Both the position numbers and the translations under genes were made by a program. The notes beneath the pieces were generated by a model. That model was not told where the DNA came from. It saw only the letters and a list, made by a program, of their open reading frames with translations, and did no database searches. This document shows, in pieces, positions 51,441-60,481 of a stretch of 64,000 nt of DNA (the stretch's first letter is position 1; the number at the start of each line of letters is the position of its first letter). The DNA lies in the NCBI RefSeq assembly GCF_000017265.1, contig NC_011144.1, positions 2,520,001 to 2,584,000 of the forward strand. The letters run 5' to 3'. The DNA is from Phenylobacterium zucineum HLK1. Its GTDB lineage: Bacteria > Pseudomonadota > Alphaproteobacteria > Caulobacterales > Caulobacteraceae.

Positions 51441-51974
51441 TCAGGCTCCGGCGGGCTGGACGGCGCGGGCGGGCGCATGCCGCACGTCGTCCGGGCGGAA
51501 GTCGCGCAACGTCGCGGCGAACTCCAGCATCACCCCGTTGGGGTCGGTGAAATAGACCGAGCGGATCCAGACGCCCTCGTGCATCTCGCGGGCGACGCCC
51601 ATGGCGCTGTCGTCGTGGTTGACCACCGCCGGCACGGTCATCTTCACGCCGGCGGCCTGCAGGCGCCCGATCGCGGCCTCCAGCTCGTCCTCGTCCATGT
51701 GGAAGGCCACGTGGTTCATCGAACCAACGGCCGACTTCGGACTGGCAGGGAACTCGGCCACCGAGGCGATCCCGGGCGCGGCCGGCGGGGCGTCGGCCCA
51801 CCAGAAGAACGCCAGGGTCGATCCCCCGCCGCAATCGAAGAAGAAGTGCTGGCCGCCGTCCGGCAGGGCCACCGTCTTCACCAGCCGCATGCCCAGCACC
51901 TGGGTGTAGAACGCCACCGTCTCGGCCATATCCCGGCACACGAGCGCCAGGTGGTTGATCCCCTTGGTCTTCAT
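51441..51974 (-). CDS. VOC-family (glyoxalase/extradiol dioxygenase fold) protein
   Basis: A 177-aa protein with two beta-alpha-beta-beta-beta modules: INHLALVCRDMAETVAFYTQVLGMRLV at the N-terminus, MNHVAFHMDEDELEAAIGRL in the second module, and VYFTDPNGVMLEFA at the end. The His and Glu positions fit a metal-binding VOC enzyme. Substrate unknown; aromatic-ring cleavage or glutathione-linked chemistry are both possible. GGGAGG precedes the ATG. It lies 23 bases after the alcohol dehydrogenase gene. Confidence 0.87.
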   Translation of the reverse strand: MKTKGINHLALVCRDMAETVAFYTQVLGMRLVKTVALPDGGQHFFFDCGGGSTLAFFWWADAPPAAPGIASVAEFPASPKSAVGSMNHVAFHMDEDELEAAIGRLQAAGVKMTVPAVVNHDDSAMGVAREMHEGVWIRSVYFTDPNGVMLEFAATLRDFRPDDVRHAPARAVQPAGA

Positions 51975-51997
51975 GGCGTCCTCCCTTGGCTCGCCGG

Positions 51998-53017
51998 TCA
52001 GAACTCCAGCACGATCTTTCCGAAATGCTCGCCGCCGCCCATGGCCGCGATGGCGGCCTTTGCCTCGGTCCACGGATACACCTTGTCCACCACCGGGCGG
52101 ACGCCGTGCAGCTCGATCGCCCGGCACATGGACTCGAACATGTCGCGTGAGCCGACCGACAGGCCCTGCAGCTTGGCGGAGTTGCCGATCAGGGCGGCCG
52201 GATTGAACGGCTCGCCCGCGCCGGCCACGATGCCGATCACCGCGATGTGGCCGCCGATCTTGATGGCCTTCATGCTCTCCTGGATCGTGCCCCCGCCGCC
52301 GACCTCCATGATGAAGTCCGCGCCGCGGCCGCCGGTGGCCTCGCGCACCGGTTTCGACCAGGCCGGGGTTGTCTTGTAGTTCACGAGGTGGTCGGCCCCG
52401 AGCGCCTTGGCGCGCTCGAGCTTGGCGTCCGACGACGAGGTGATCAGCGTGCGGTAGCCCGCGGCCTTGGCGAACTGCAGGCCGAAGATCGAGACCCCGC
52501 CCGTCCCCTGCAGCACCACGGTGTCGCCCGGCTCCAGGCGGGCGTCGTGAAAGAGCCCGCGCCAGGCGGTCAGCGCCGCGCAAGGCAGAGTGGCGACCTC
52601 GTGGTCAGTGAGGAAGTCCGGAACCTTCGAGAGCCCTTCCTGGCTGAACACCTGCAGCTCGGCGCCCGCCCCCGGGATCGGGAAGCCCAGGGCGCTCGAC
52701 AGCTTCTCCAGCGTCGGCGGTCCCGACACCCAGTTCTGGAAGAACAGAGTGGAGACCCGGTCGCCGGCCTTGAAGCGGGTGACGCCGGGCCCCACGGCCT
52801 CGACGTAGCCGCAGCCGTCCGAGAAGGGCGTGATGATGTCGGTCGCGCTGGCCGCCGCCCGCCCGTACATCCCGTGGATCATCAGGAAGTCGCGATAGTT
52901 CAGCGAGCAGGCCTTCATCCGCACCAGGACCTGGCCCGGCCCCGGAGTCGGCTCTGGGACCTCCACCACCTGGATGGCGTCCGGCCCCCAGGGGGCGGTG
53001 ACGTTCAGCGCACGCAT
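51998..53017 (-). CDS. Zinc-type/quinone-oxidoreductase-like alcohol dehydrogenase (MDR family)
   Basis: A 339-aa medium-chain dehydrogenase/reductase: SLNYRDFLMIHGMYG, FSDGCGYVEAVGPGV, VLQGTGGVSIFGLQFAKAAGYRTLITSSSD (NAD(P) fold) and GRGADFIMEVGG. The usual catalytic-zinc Cys/His triad is not evident, so it is closer to the quinone-oxidoreductase-like, zinc-independent branch. ATG 53017 has GGAGG 8 bases upstream. Member of the MFS - lactonase-like - dehydrogenase - VOC - CMD operon. Confidence 0.9.
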   Translation of the reverse strand: MRALNVTAPWGPDAIQVVEVPEPTPGPGQVLVRMKACSLNYRDFLMIHGMYGRAAASATDIITPFSDGCGYVEAVGPGVTRFKAGDRVSTLFFQNWVSGPPTLEKLSSALGFPIPGAGAELQVFSQEGLSKVPDFLTDHEVATLPCAALTAWRGLFHDARLEPGDTVVLQGTGGVSIFGLQFAKAAGYRTLITSSSDAKLERAKALGADHLVNYKTTPAWSKPVREATGGRGADFIMEVGGGGTIQESMKAIKIGGHIAVIGIVAGAGEPFNPAALIGNSAKLQGLSVGSRDMFESMCRAIELHGVRPVVDKVYPWTEAKAAIAAMGGGEHFGKIVLEF

Positions 53018-53083
53018 GACGACTTCCTCCACTTGGGGAGGCATCATGGAGCGACGCTGGCGCGCCGCAACCGTGTCGCCACG

Positions 53084-53842
53084 TCAGCCTCGCGTGGAGG
53101 GCAGCACGGGCCGCTCGCCCCACTGGCCGGGGTCGTGGCCGAACACCATCACGGTGTCCTCTCCGCGGAGGTCCAGCAGGCTGTCGAGCGACCGGTTCAG
53201 CGCCGCGTGGTCGCTGTAGGCCGGGAAGGTCCGCGTCTCTAGCGCCTCGCAGGTGTAGCAGGCGTCGCCCACCAGGATGTGGTCGCCCATCTCGCTGCGC
53301 ACCCGCATCGACTGGTGGCCCGGCGTGTGGCCGAAACTGGGGTGCAGGGTGACCGCGCCGTCGCCGAACAGGTCGTGCTCGCCGTCCACCAGCTTCACCG
53401 GATGGCCCAGGTCGTAGAACCGTTTGGGCAGGAAGTAGCGGGCCGCCATGTCGTCGTCGAAGCCCGCCGCCCACTCGCGGCTCTGGACGACGACCGTAGC
53501 GTTGGGCAACTGGTGCAGGCCCCCGGCGTGGTCGAAGTGCAGGTGCGACAGGACGACGAAGCGGACCTTGGCCGGATCGATGTCCAGGCGCTCCAGGTGC
53601 GCGGCGGCCAGCTCGCCCTCGTCCACCGTGGAGTCCATCCCCTGGGTGCGCAGCCGCTGGCGGTACGGGTCGTCCGCGTTGGCGATGTCGGCGTGCAGGC
53701 CGGTGTCGAACAGCGCCACGCCGTCCGGGTGCTCGACCACATAGAAGGGGATCGGCACGCTGACCCGCTCGGCCGCCATGCCGAGCCCCGCGCCGGGACT
53801 GTGGAACTGGCCGCACACGCAGCCGAAGAGCCGGATCGTCAT
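53084..53842 (-). CDS. MBL-fold hydrolase, N-acyl homoserine lactonase-like
   Basis: A 252-aa metallo-beta-lactamase-fold enzyme. SHLHFDHAGG with zinc ligands at residues 100, 102, 104 and 105, then HPSFGHTPGHQSM and LVGDACYT, is the pattern of AttM/AiiA-type lactonases. No signal peptide, so cytosolic. Family resemblance does not prove lactonase action on quorum signals; other lactones or thioesters are possible, and the operon looks catabolic. It lies 40 bases after the MFS gene on the same strand. Confidence 0.85.
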   Translation of the reverse strand: MTIRLFGCVCGQFHSPGAGLGMAAERVSVPIPFYVVEHPDGVALFDTGLHADIANADDPYRQRLRTQGMDSTVDEGELAAAHLERLDIDPAKVRFVVLSHLHFDHAGGLHQLPNATVVVQSREWAAGFDDDMAARYFLPKRFYDLGHPVKLVDGEHDLFGDGAVTLHPSFGHTPGHQSMRVRSEMGDHILVGDACYTCEALETRTFPAYSDHAALNRSLDSLLDLRGEDTVMVFGHDPGQWGERPVLPSTRG

Positions 53843-53882
53843 GCTCGCGCCTCCCTATCGCGGCGCAGGTTAGGCGCCGATC

Positions 53883-55046
53883 CTACGGCGGGTCGAGCCG
53901 TCCGACGCCGTAGAGGCGCACCGCGCCGATCAGCCCCACGGCGCACATGGCCGCCATCAGCAGGTAGCCCTGGGCGCCGAAGCGGTCGAACAGCGGCCCC
54001 GAGGCCAGGGTCGCCAGGCCCATCAGCATGCCGCTGGAGAGCGCCGAGTTGATGGTCTGGGCGGCCGAGGCGTTGCGCGGGGTGGACAGCCGCTCGGCCA
54101 ATTGCAGCGCCGCCAGGAAGGTCGCCGCGTAGCTCAGCGCGTGCAGCGCCTGCAGCGGGAACAGCAGCCACAGCGGCGGCGAGAACCCGTAGACGGTCCA
54201 GCGGATCACCGCCGCCGCCCCGCCGAGGACCAGCAGCCGCCGCGGTCCGATCCGCCGCCGCCACGGCTCCATGAACCACATGAACCCGACCTCGACCGCC
54301 ACGCCCACCGCCCACAGCACGCCGGTGGTGCTCTCGGGGATGCCCTGCCCTTTCCAGGCCAGGGTCGAGAAGCCGTAGTAGAATGCGTGCGCCGACTGGA
54401 TCATGCCGGCGGCGAACACGGCGGTCATGAAGTCGCGGTCGCGCAGCAGCTCTCCGACCCCGGCGAACCGGTCCGACAGGCGCGCCGAATGTCCCTCCTC
54501 GTGCACCGGGTCGGGCGGCAGCAGCAGCCGCGCGCAGACGGCGGTCAGCGACACCGCCGCGGTGATCCAGACCAGCACCAGCTCGGGCGAGCCGCGGGCG
54601 AGCAGCCAGCCGACGGTCAGGTTCGCGACGATGAAGGCGACCGAACCGATGCCCCGCGGCCAGCCGTAGTTGAACCCGTCCCGCCGCGCCCTGCGCAGCA
54701 CGATCACGTCGGTCAGCGGCGAGATGGTCGAGATGGCGGAGGAGGCCGCGAACCAGGCCACCGCCCAGCCGGCGAAACCCAGCGGCAGCGCCATGAGCCC
54801 GTAGGTGCCGGCCACCCCGAGCGCCAGGAAGATCAGCGCCGTGCGGCGGAGCCTGAAGCTGTCGGCCCAGATCGCCAGCAGCGGGGCGGTGATCGTCCGC
54901 GCCAGCATCGGCAGCGACAGGATCAGGCCGATCTGGGCCCCCGAGAGCCCCCGTTCGGCAAACCACACCGGCATGTAGGGCGAGCTCGCCCCCGTGCCGA
55001 CGAAGATCGCCGAATAGAACAGGCCCAGCCGGACGGGGAGCGACAT
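53883..55046 (-). CDS. MFS transporter, HcaT/LacY-like
   Basis: A 387-aa permease with 12 predicted helices. RLGLFYSAIFVGTGASSPYMPVWFAERGLSGAQIG-type opening and YGWPRGIGSVAFI are features of the MFS_1-like group that includes 3-phenylpropionate (HcaT) and nucleoside permeases. First gene of a five-gene minus-strand operon of metabolic enzymes, so it may import their substrate. Divergent from the aminotransferase gene, with a 77-bp gap. Confidence 0.88.
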   Translation of the reverse strand: MSLPVRLGLFYSAIFVGTGASSPYMPVWFAERGLSGAQIGLILSLPMLARTITAPLLAIWADSFRLRRTALIFLALGVAGTYGLMALPLGFAGWAVAWFAASSAISTISPLTDVIVLRRARRDGFNYGWPRGIGSVAFIVANLTVGWLLARGSPELVLVWITAAVSLTAVCARLLLPPDPVHEEGHSARLSDRFAGVGELLRDRDFMTAVFAAGMIQSAHAFYYGFSTLAWKGQGIPESTTGVLWAVGVAVEVGFMWFMEPWRRRIGPRRLLVLGGAAAVIRWTVYGFSPPLWLLFPLQALHALSYAATFLAALQLAERLSTPRNASAAQTINSALSSGMLMGLATLASGPLFDRFGAQGYLLMAAMCAVGLIGAVRLYGVGRLDPP

Positions 55047-55123
55047 GGCCGCGATCTACAGGGAGTCGCGGTCGCCCGCGCGGCGACGTAAGCTCGCGCC
55101 AACGACAAGCGAGGGAGGCGCGG

Positions 55124-56401
55124 ATGGCTGGAACAGGCAGCCGGGACCGGGCGCTGCGCGAGCGGGCCCAGGCGGTGATCCCGGGCGGGATGTACGGGCA
55201 CCAGTCCGTGGGCCTGCTGCCCGACGACTACCCGCAGTTCTTCGAGAAGGGCGAAGGCGCCCACCTGTGGGACGTGGACGGCCGGCGCTACCTCGACTTC
55301 ATGTGCGCCTATGGCCCGAACCTGTTCGGCTACGCCCATCCCGAGATCGACGCCGCCTTCGTCCGCCAGCTCGGCCAGGGCGACACCCTGACCGGACCGA
55401 CCGCCCTGATGGTCCAGCTGGCCGAGGCCCTCACCGGCATGGTCAGCCACGCCGACTGGGCGATCTTCTGCAAGAATGGGACGGACGCCACGTCCATGGC
55501 CCTGACCGTCGCCCGCGCCCACACGAAGCGCCGCGTGGTCGTCCGGGCCAAGGGCGCCTACCACGGCGCCGCGCCCTGGTGCACCCCGAGGCCCGCGGGC
55601 GTGATCGACACCGACCGGGCGCACCAGATCTTCTACGACTACAACGACGTGGGAAGCCTCGAGGCGGCCGTCGCCCAGGCGGGAGACGACCTCGCCTGCA
55701 TCTTCGCCGCCCCGTTCAAGCACGACGCCTTCGTTGATCAGGCCGAGCCCGACCCGGCCTACGCCCGCCGGGCGCGCGAGCTGTGCGACGAACGCGGCGC
55801 GCTGCTGGTGGTGGACGAGGTGCGGGCGGGCTTTCGGCTGTCGCGCGACTGCTCGTGGAGCCGGATCGGCGTCCAGCCCGACCTCTCCACCTGGGGCAAG
55901 TGCGTGGCCAACGGCCACCCGATCTCGGTGCTGCTGGGATCGGACAAGGCCCGCGCGGCGGCGGCGTCGGTCTATGTGACCGGCTCGTTCTGGTACCAGG
56001 CCGCCCCCATGGCCGCCGCGCTGGAGACCCTGCGGCTGGTGCGCGAGACCGACTATCTGGAGCGCATGACCGCGCTGGGCGAGCGGCTGCGGCAAGGCCT
56101 TGCCGAACGCGCGGCGGCGGCCGGCTTCGGCTTCCGCCAGACCGGGCCCGCCACCATGCCCCTCTTCCTGTTCGACGACGATCCGGACCTTCGCAGGGGC
56201 TTCTGCTTTTCCAGCGAGATGCTGGCGCGGGGGGTCTATGTGCACCCCTGGCACAACATGTTCCTGTGCGCCGCCATGACCGAGGCCGACATCGACGCGG
56301 CGCTCGACGCGGCCGAGGACGCGTTCGCCGCCCTGAAGCGCCAGGCGGGCGCCCTGCCGCCCGTCGAGAAACTCGCCTTCCTCACCGCCGGAGCCCATTG
56401 A
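55124..56401 (+). CDS. Class III aminotransferase, glutamate-1-semialdehyde aminomutase-like
   Basis: A 425-aa PLP enzyme. RRYLDFMCAYGPNLFGYAHP, FCKNGTDATSMALTVAR (cofactor phosphate), LLVVDEVRAGF (Asp at the pyridine nitrogen) and the Schiff-base lysine in STWGKCVANGHP (about Lys259) define the class III fold. It resembles HemL, but an anabolic HemL would not be expected beside an amidase, so it is more likely an amino-acid or omega-amine transaminase or mutase. GGGAGG precedes the ATG. Its stop overlaps the amidase ATG by one base. Confidence 0.88.
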   Translation: MAGTGSRDRALRERAQAVIPGGMYGHQSVGLLPDDYPQFFEKGEGAHLWDVDGRRYLDFMCAYGPNLFGYAHPEIDAAFVRQLGQGDTLTGPTALMVQLAEALTGMVSHADWAIFCKNGTDATSMALTVARAHTKRRVVVRAKGAYHGAAPWCTPRPAGVIDTDRAHQIFYDYNDVGSLEAAVAQAGDDLACIFAAPFKHDAFVDQAEPDPAYARRARELCDERGALLVVDEVRAGFRLSRDCSWSRIGVQPDLSTWGKCVANGHPISVLLGSDKARAAAASVYVTGSFWYQAAPMAAALETLRLVRETDYLERMTALGERLRQGLAERAAAAGFGFRQTGPATMPLFLFDDDPDLRRGFCFSSEMLARGVYVHPWHNMFLCAAMTEADIDAALDAAEDAFAALKRQAGALPPVEKLAFLTAGAH

Positions 56402-57822
56402 TGGACGACTATTCCGACTACGACGGCCTGGGCCTGGCCGAGCTGGTCCGCACGAAGCAGGTGACGCCTGCCGAGCTGGTCGAGGCCGCCATCGTCCGCA
56501 TCGAGCGGCACAACCCGACTCTGAACGCGGTCGTCCACAAGGGCTACGACGACGCCCGCCGCTGGGCCGCGTCGGACCTGCCGGACGGCCCCTTCCGGGG
56601 CGTGCCGTTCCTGATCAAGGACCTGGGCGCCCAGGTGAAGGGCTGGCCGCGCACCTCGGGCAGCCGCTTCGCCCAGGTCCCCGCCGACGCCGAGGACAGC
56701 GAGCTTGTCCGCCGTTACCGCGACGCCGGCGTGGTGCTGCTGGGCAAGACCAACACGCCCGAGTTCGGCATCCCGGGCGTGACGCATTCCGAACAGCTCG
56801 GCTCGTGCCGCAATCCCTGGAACCCGGACCACATCTCGGGCGGCTCCTCGGGCGGGGCGGCCTCGGCCACGGCGGCCGGGATCGTGCCCCTGGCGCACGC
56901 CAGCGACGGCCTGGGCTCGATCCGCATCCCCGCCGCCTGCTGCGGCCTGTTCGGCCTGAAGGTCACCCGCGACCGCACGCCGATCTGCGAGGTCTCGGAC
57001 GGGGCCCTCGGCTTCTCGGTGCACCACGTGGTCAGCCGCACGGTGCGCGACAGCGCCGCCATGCTGGACGCCACCGGCTATCCCCAGGCCGCCGATCCGT
57101 TCCAGGCTCCGGCCAAGGGCGGCCCCTACCTCGCCGAGCTTGAGAAGAGCCCGGGGCGCCTGCGGATCGCCTGGTCCTCTGAGACGCCCAGCGGCCGGCC
57201 CATTCCCGACGAGATGATGGACGCCCTGCTGCGCACCGTCGAACTGCTCGACGGCCTCGGCCACGAGGTGATCGAGCGGGGCCTTGGGATCGACTACCGC
57301 CTGCTCTACCGCGCCCAGGGCCTGGCCAGCGCCTCCAACTTCTCGGCCAATGTCCAGCGCTGGGTGGAGGCGCTCGGCCGCGAGCCGGGCGACGACGAGC
57401 TCGGCCCCCTGGCCCGCCGCGGCTACGAGGCCGGCAAGCGGCTCACCGGCCAGCAGGCGTTCTGGGGCTTCCAGCAGCTGCGGCTGATGAACCGCCAGAT
57501 CCTCGCCGCCTTCGAGGACATCGACGTCTTCCTCTCGCCGGTGATGGCCACCCCCGCGCCGCGCGCCGACTGGCTTGACCCGCTGATGGACGACCTGAAG
57601 GAGTTCGACCGCCGGCAGGCGGCGACCTATCCCTACACCCCGCCGTTCAACTTCACCGGCCAGCCGTCGATGTCGGTCCCCCTCTGGGAGTCCGAGGCCG
57701 GCCTGCCGATCGGGATGATGTTCAGCGGCCGCTTCGCCGACGAGGCGACCCTGTTCCGCCTCGCCGCCCAGCTCGAGAAGGAGGCCCCGTGGAAGGACCG
57801 CCGCCCGCAGGTGTCGGGCTGA
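56401..57822 (+). CDS. Amidase-signature family hydrolase
   Basis: A 473-aa amidase with the full Ser-cisSer-Lys triad: Lys73 in FLIKDLG, cis-Ser in GGSSGG (149-150) and nucleophile Ser173 in SDGLGSIRIPAA. The overall sequence resembles 6-aminohexanoate-cyclic-dimer hydrolase type amidases, so it may open amide bonds of omega-amino acid derivatives. It is coupled by 1-base overlaps to an aminotransferase before it and the DUF423 gene after it; hydrolysis then transamination is a logical order. Confidence 0.92.
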   Translation: MDDYSDYDGLGLAELVRTKQVTPAELVEAAIVRIERHNPTLNAVVHKGYDDARRWAASDLPDGPFRGVPFLIKDLGAQVKGWPRTSGSRFAQVPADAEDSELVRRYRDAGVVLLGKTNTPEFGIPGVTHSEQLGSCRNPWNPDHISGGSSGGAASATAAGIVPLAHASDGLGSIRIPAACCGLFGLKVTRDRTPICEVSDGALGFSVHHVVSRTVRDSAAMLDATGYPQAADPFQAPAKGGPYLAELEKSPGRLRIAWSSETPSGRPIPDEMMDALLRTVELLDGLGHEVIERGLGIDYRLLYRAQGLASASNFSANVQRWVEALGREPGDDELGPLARRGYEAGKRLTGQQAFWGFQQLRLMNRQILAAFEDIDVFLSPVMATPAPRADWLDPLMDDLKEFDRRQAATYPYTPPFNFTGQPSMSVPLWESEAGLPIGMMFSGRFADEATLFRLAAQLEKEAPWKDRRPQVSG

Positions 57823-58163
57823 TGCCGGCCGCGCTCGCCCTCGCCGCCCTGCTGGGGCTGGCCTGCGTCGGTTTCGGGGCCTTCGGGGCGCACGGGGTCG
57901 CCGACCCCAAGGCCCAGGAGTGGCTGCGGACCGGAGCGCTCTACGGCTTCGTCCACGTGCTGGCGGTGTTCGCCGCAGACCGCTACGGCGCGCGGCTGGC
58001 GCCGCCGCTGTACCTGTTCGGCGTCCTCGTCTTCTCGGGCTCGCTGTTCGCCATGGCGCTGGGCGCGCCGCGCTGGCTGGGCGCGATCACGCCGATCGGC
58101 GGCGTCAGCTTCATGGCCGGATGGGCCGCCCTCGCCTGGGCGGTGGCGCGCCGCCAAACCTGA
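57822..58163 (+). CDS. DUF423 membrane protein
   Basis: A 113-aa inner-membrane protein with four helices: LALAALLGLACVGFGAFGAHG and LRTGALYGFVHVLAVFAA are the DUF423 signature, with PIGGVSFMAGWAALAWA at the end. Function unknown. ATG 57822 overlaps the amidase stop (TGATG); the in-frame GTG at 57789 lies within the amidase gene and is less likely. Confidence 0.9.
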   Translation: MPAALALAALLGLACVGFGAFGAHGVADPKAQEWLRTGALYGFVHVLAVFAADRYGARLAPPLYLFGVLVFSGSLFAMALGAPRWLGAITPIGGVSFMAGWAALAWAVARRQT

Positions 58164-58202
58164 AGGCCGCCAGACCTGAGAGCTGTCAGACCTGAGGGCC
58201 GG
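58155..58202. repeat. Three-unit 16-bp near-repeat between convergent genes
   Basis: CARACCTGA recurs three times with exact 16-base period (ACCTGA at 58158, 58174 and 58190). The first copy includes the stop codon of the DUF423 gene and the last two meet the stop of the convergent efflux gene. No T-rich tail, so not an ordinary terminator. Confidence 0.5.
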
Positions 58203-59400
58203 GCTTCAGGGCCAGCTTCCTCAGCGCCACGGCCGAACCGACAAGCGCGACCAGCATCACCAGCGCCATGGGCCGGGGCGTGCCGTCGTGGAACGCGCCG
58301 GCCAGGCTGGAGGCCAGCGCGCCCATGCCGAACGAGACCCCGCCCAGCAGGGCCGAGATCGAGCCGGCCCGCCGCGGATCGACGCTGAGGGCGCCGGCCA
58401 TGGTGTTGCCCTGCATGAAGCCGTAGCTGGCCAGCAGCAGGAACAGCAGCGGCAGGACGCTCCAGCGCTCTCCGATCCCGGTGACCGCCGCCAGCGCCAG
58501 GGCGACGGCGAACGCCACCGCCACCGTGCTCGCCCGCGCCAGGACCTGGTCGGGCGTGCGGGTGCGCAGCAGCCAGCGGTTCACCTGGTTCGCGCCGATC
58601 ACCCCGGCGGCGTTCAGGCCGAACAGCCAGCCGAACGCCGAGGGCGGCACGCCGTAGGTCTCGATCAGCAGCTCGGGCGAGGCCGAGATGTAGGTGAACA
58701 GCGTCGCCCCGTTCAGCGCCCCGGCCAGGGCGTAGCCCACCAGCCGCGGCTGCCGCAGCAGGGCGGCGTAGGCCTGCAGCGGGCTCTCGGACTGCGCCTG
58801 CCGCGTCGTCTCCTCGCTGCGGGACTCCTGCAGGCGAAGCATCGTCGCCGCGCCGATCGCCAGGCCGAAGGCGGCCATGAACCAGAAGTTCAGCCGCCAG
58901 CCGCCCACGGTGAGCAGGGCGCCGCCCAGCAGCGGCGCGAGGATCGGCGCCAGGCCCATGATCAGCATCAGCAGGCTGAGCATCCGCGCCGTCTCGGTGT
59001 GGTTGAAGCGGTCGCGCACCACCGCGCGCGAGACCACACCGCCCGCGCAGGCGCCCAGCGCCTGGACGAACCGCCCGGCCAGCAGCTGCTCCGGCGAGGC
59101 GGCGAGCGCGCAGCCCGCCGAGGCCAGGATGAAGATCAGGACGCCCACCAGGATCGGCGGCTTGCGCCCGAACCGGTCCGAGGCCGGGCCGTAGAAGAAC
59201 TGGCCGATCGCCATGCCCGCGAGGAAGGCGGCGACGGTGCCCTGGGTCTGGCCCGAGGTGGCGCGCAGATCCTCGCCGATGGCCGGCAGGCTCGGCAGGT
59301 ACATGTCGATGGCGAGCGGCCCCATGGCCGTCAGCGCCCCGAGCAGGACCACCAGCCCCCAGGGCGTGCGGTCCGGCGATGTGGTGTTGGCGTACGTCAC
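58186..59400 (-). CDS. Bcr/CflA-family multidrug efflux MFS transporter
   Basis: A 404-aa, 12-helix proton-driven exporter. MGPLAIDMYLPSLPAIGEDLRAT in the first helix region and GQFFYGPASDRFGRKPPILVG are the signatures of the Bcr/CflA (DHA1) family; SRAVVRDRF follows. Such pumps export drugs or amino-acid derivatives. Divergent from the epoxide-hydrolase-like gene at 59491. Confidence 0.92.
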   Translation of the reverse strand: MTYANTTSPDRTPWGLVVLLGALTAMGPLAIDMYLPSLPAIGEDLRATSGQTQGTVAAFLAGMAIGQFFYGPASDRFGRKPPILVGVLIFILASAGCALAASPEQLLAGRFVQALGACAGGVVSRAVVRDRFNHTETARMLSLLMLIMGLAPILAPLLGGALLTVGGWRLNFWFMAAFGLAIGAATMLRLQESRSEETTRQAQSESPLQAYAALLRQPRLVGYALAGALNGATLFTYISASPELLIETYGVPPSAFGWLFGLNAAGVIGANQVNRWLLRTRTPDQVLARASTVAVAFAVALALAAVTGIGERWSVLPLLFLLLASYGFMQGNTMAGALSVDPRRAGSISALLGGVSFGMGALASSLAGAFHDGTPRPMALVMLVALVGSAVALRKLALKPGPQV

Positions 59401-59490
59401 GACAGGCGTGCCCTACTGGCGCCGCCCGCTTCCGGGAAAGCGGTTTTGCGGCGATGCTGGCCGCAACGCCGAAAATGAGGGGGAAAAGCC

Positions 59491-60471
59491 GTGTCTGCGC
59501 TCGAAACCATGATGCCTGAGCCGAACCGCGTTCGGGTGAACGGGGTGGAGATCGGCTACTACGAAGCCGGCCCGCGGCAAGGCGTTCCCGTCGTCCTGTG
59601 CCACGGATTTCCCGAGCTGGCCTTCTCGTGGCGGCACCAGATCAAGGCCCTGGCCGCCGCCGGCCGCTGGGTGATCGCCCCGGACCAGCGCGGCTATGGG
59701 CTGTCGTCCAAGCCCGACGCCGTCCCCGACTACGACATGGCGCACCTGACGGGCGACCTCGTGGGGCTGCTGGACCACCTGGGCGTGGAGAAGGCGATCT
59801 TCTGCGGCCACGACTGGGGCGGCATCGTCGTGTGGCAGATGCCGCTGATGCACCCGGAGCGGGTGGCGGGCGTGATCGGCCTCAACACCCCGTTCCTGCC
59901 GCGCGCGCCAGCCGATCCCATCGCCATCTTCCGGCACAGGTTCGGCCCCGACATGTACATCGTCTGGTTCCAGACCCCGGACGAGCCCGAGGCGGTGCTG
60001 GGCGAGGACGTCGCCAAGACCATGCGCTTCTTCATGCGCCGGCCCTCGGCCCTGCGCACGGCCGCGGCCCAGCCGGAGGGCGGCTCGTCGTTCGCCTTCC
60101 GCGACCTGCTGCGGGCCTGGGATGGGGCGGACGGCGGCGACCAGCTGCTCAGCCCCGACGAACTCGCGGTCTTTGTCGAGACGTTCGAGGCCGGCGGCTT
60201 CTTCGGCCCGGTGAGCTGGTATCGCAACTTCACCCGGAACTGGGAGCGGGCCGAGGGACTTCCGGGCAGGGTCGACGGCCTGCCCTGCCTGATGATCACG
60301 GCCGAGCTCGATGCCGTGCTCACCCCCGAGATGGCCGAGCCGATGAAGGGCCTGGTCGGCGACCTGGAGACGCACATGGTGAAGGGCTCGGGCCACTGGA
60401 CACAGCAGGAGAAGCCGGGCGAGGTGAACGTGCTGATCCTCGACTGGCTGGACCGGCGCTTCCCGAAGTAG
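59491..60471 (+). CDS. Epoxide hydrolase-like alpha/beta hydrolase
   Basis: A 326-aa alpha/beta-hydrolase with HGFPE (oxyanion loop, about residues 38-42), nucleophile Asp108 in CGHDWGG and a terminal catalytic His in GSGHWTQQEKP. Lid-domain Tyr residues typical of epoxide hydrolases are present (for example in SWYRNF). It should open epoxides; a dehalogenase role is less likely because the second halide-binding residue pattern is absent. GTG start 59491. Followed 10 bases later by the prolyl aminopeptidase gene. Confidence 0.87.
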   Translation: MSALETMMPEPNRVRVNGVEIGYYEAGPRQGVPVVLCHGFPELAFSWRHQIKALAAAGRWVIAPDQRGYGLSSKPDAVPDYDMAHLTGDLVGLLDHLGVEKAIFCGHDWGGIVVWQMPLMHPERVAGVIGLNTPFLPRAPADPIAIFRHRFGPDMYIVWFQTPDEPEAVLGEDVAKTMRFFMRRPSALRTAAAQPEGGSSFAFRDLLRAWDGADGGDQLLSPDELAVFVETFEAGGFFGPVSWYRNFTRNWERAEGLPGRVDGLPCLMITAELDAVLTPEMAEPMKGLVGDLETHMVKGSGHWTQQEKPGEVNVLILDWLDRRFPK

Positions 60472-60481
60472 ACTGAGGCCC

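Noticed and set aside
53084-53842. Calling the MBL hydrolase a quorum-quenching lactonase
   Set aside because: Zinc motif alone does not define substrate, and no quorum-sensing genes are nearby.
55124-56401. Calling the aminotransferase HemL
   Set aside because: The lysine region STWGKCVANGHP differs from the usual HemL sequence, and the operon with an amidase argues for a catabolic enzyme; kept as HemL-like.
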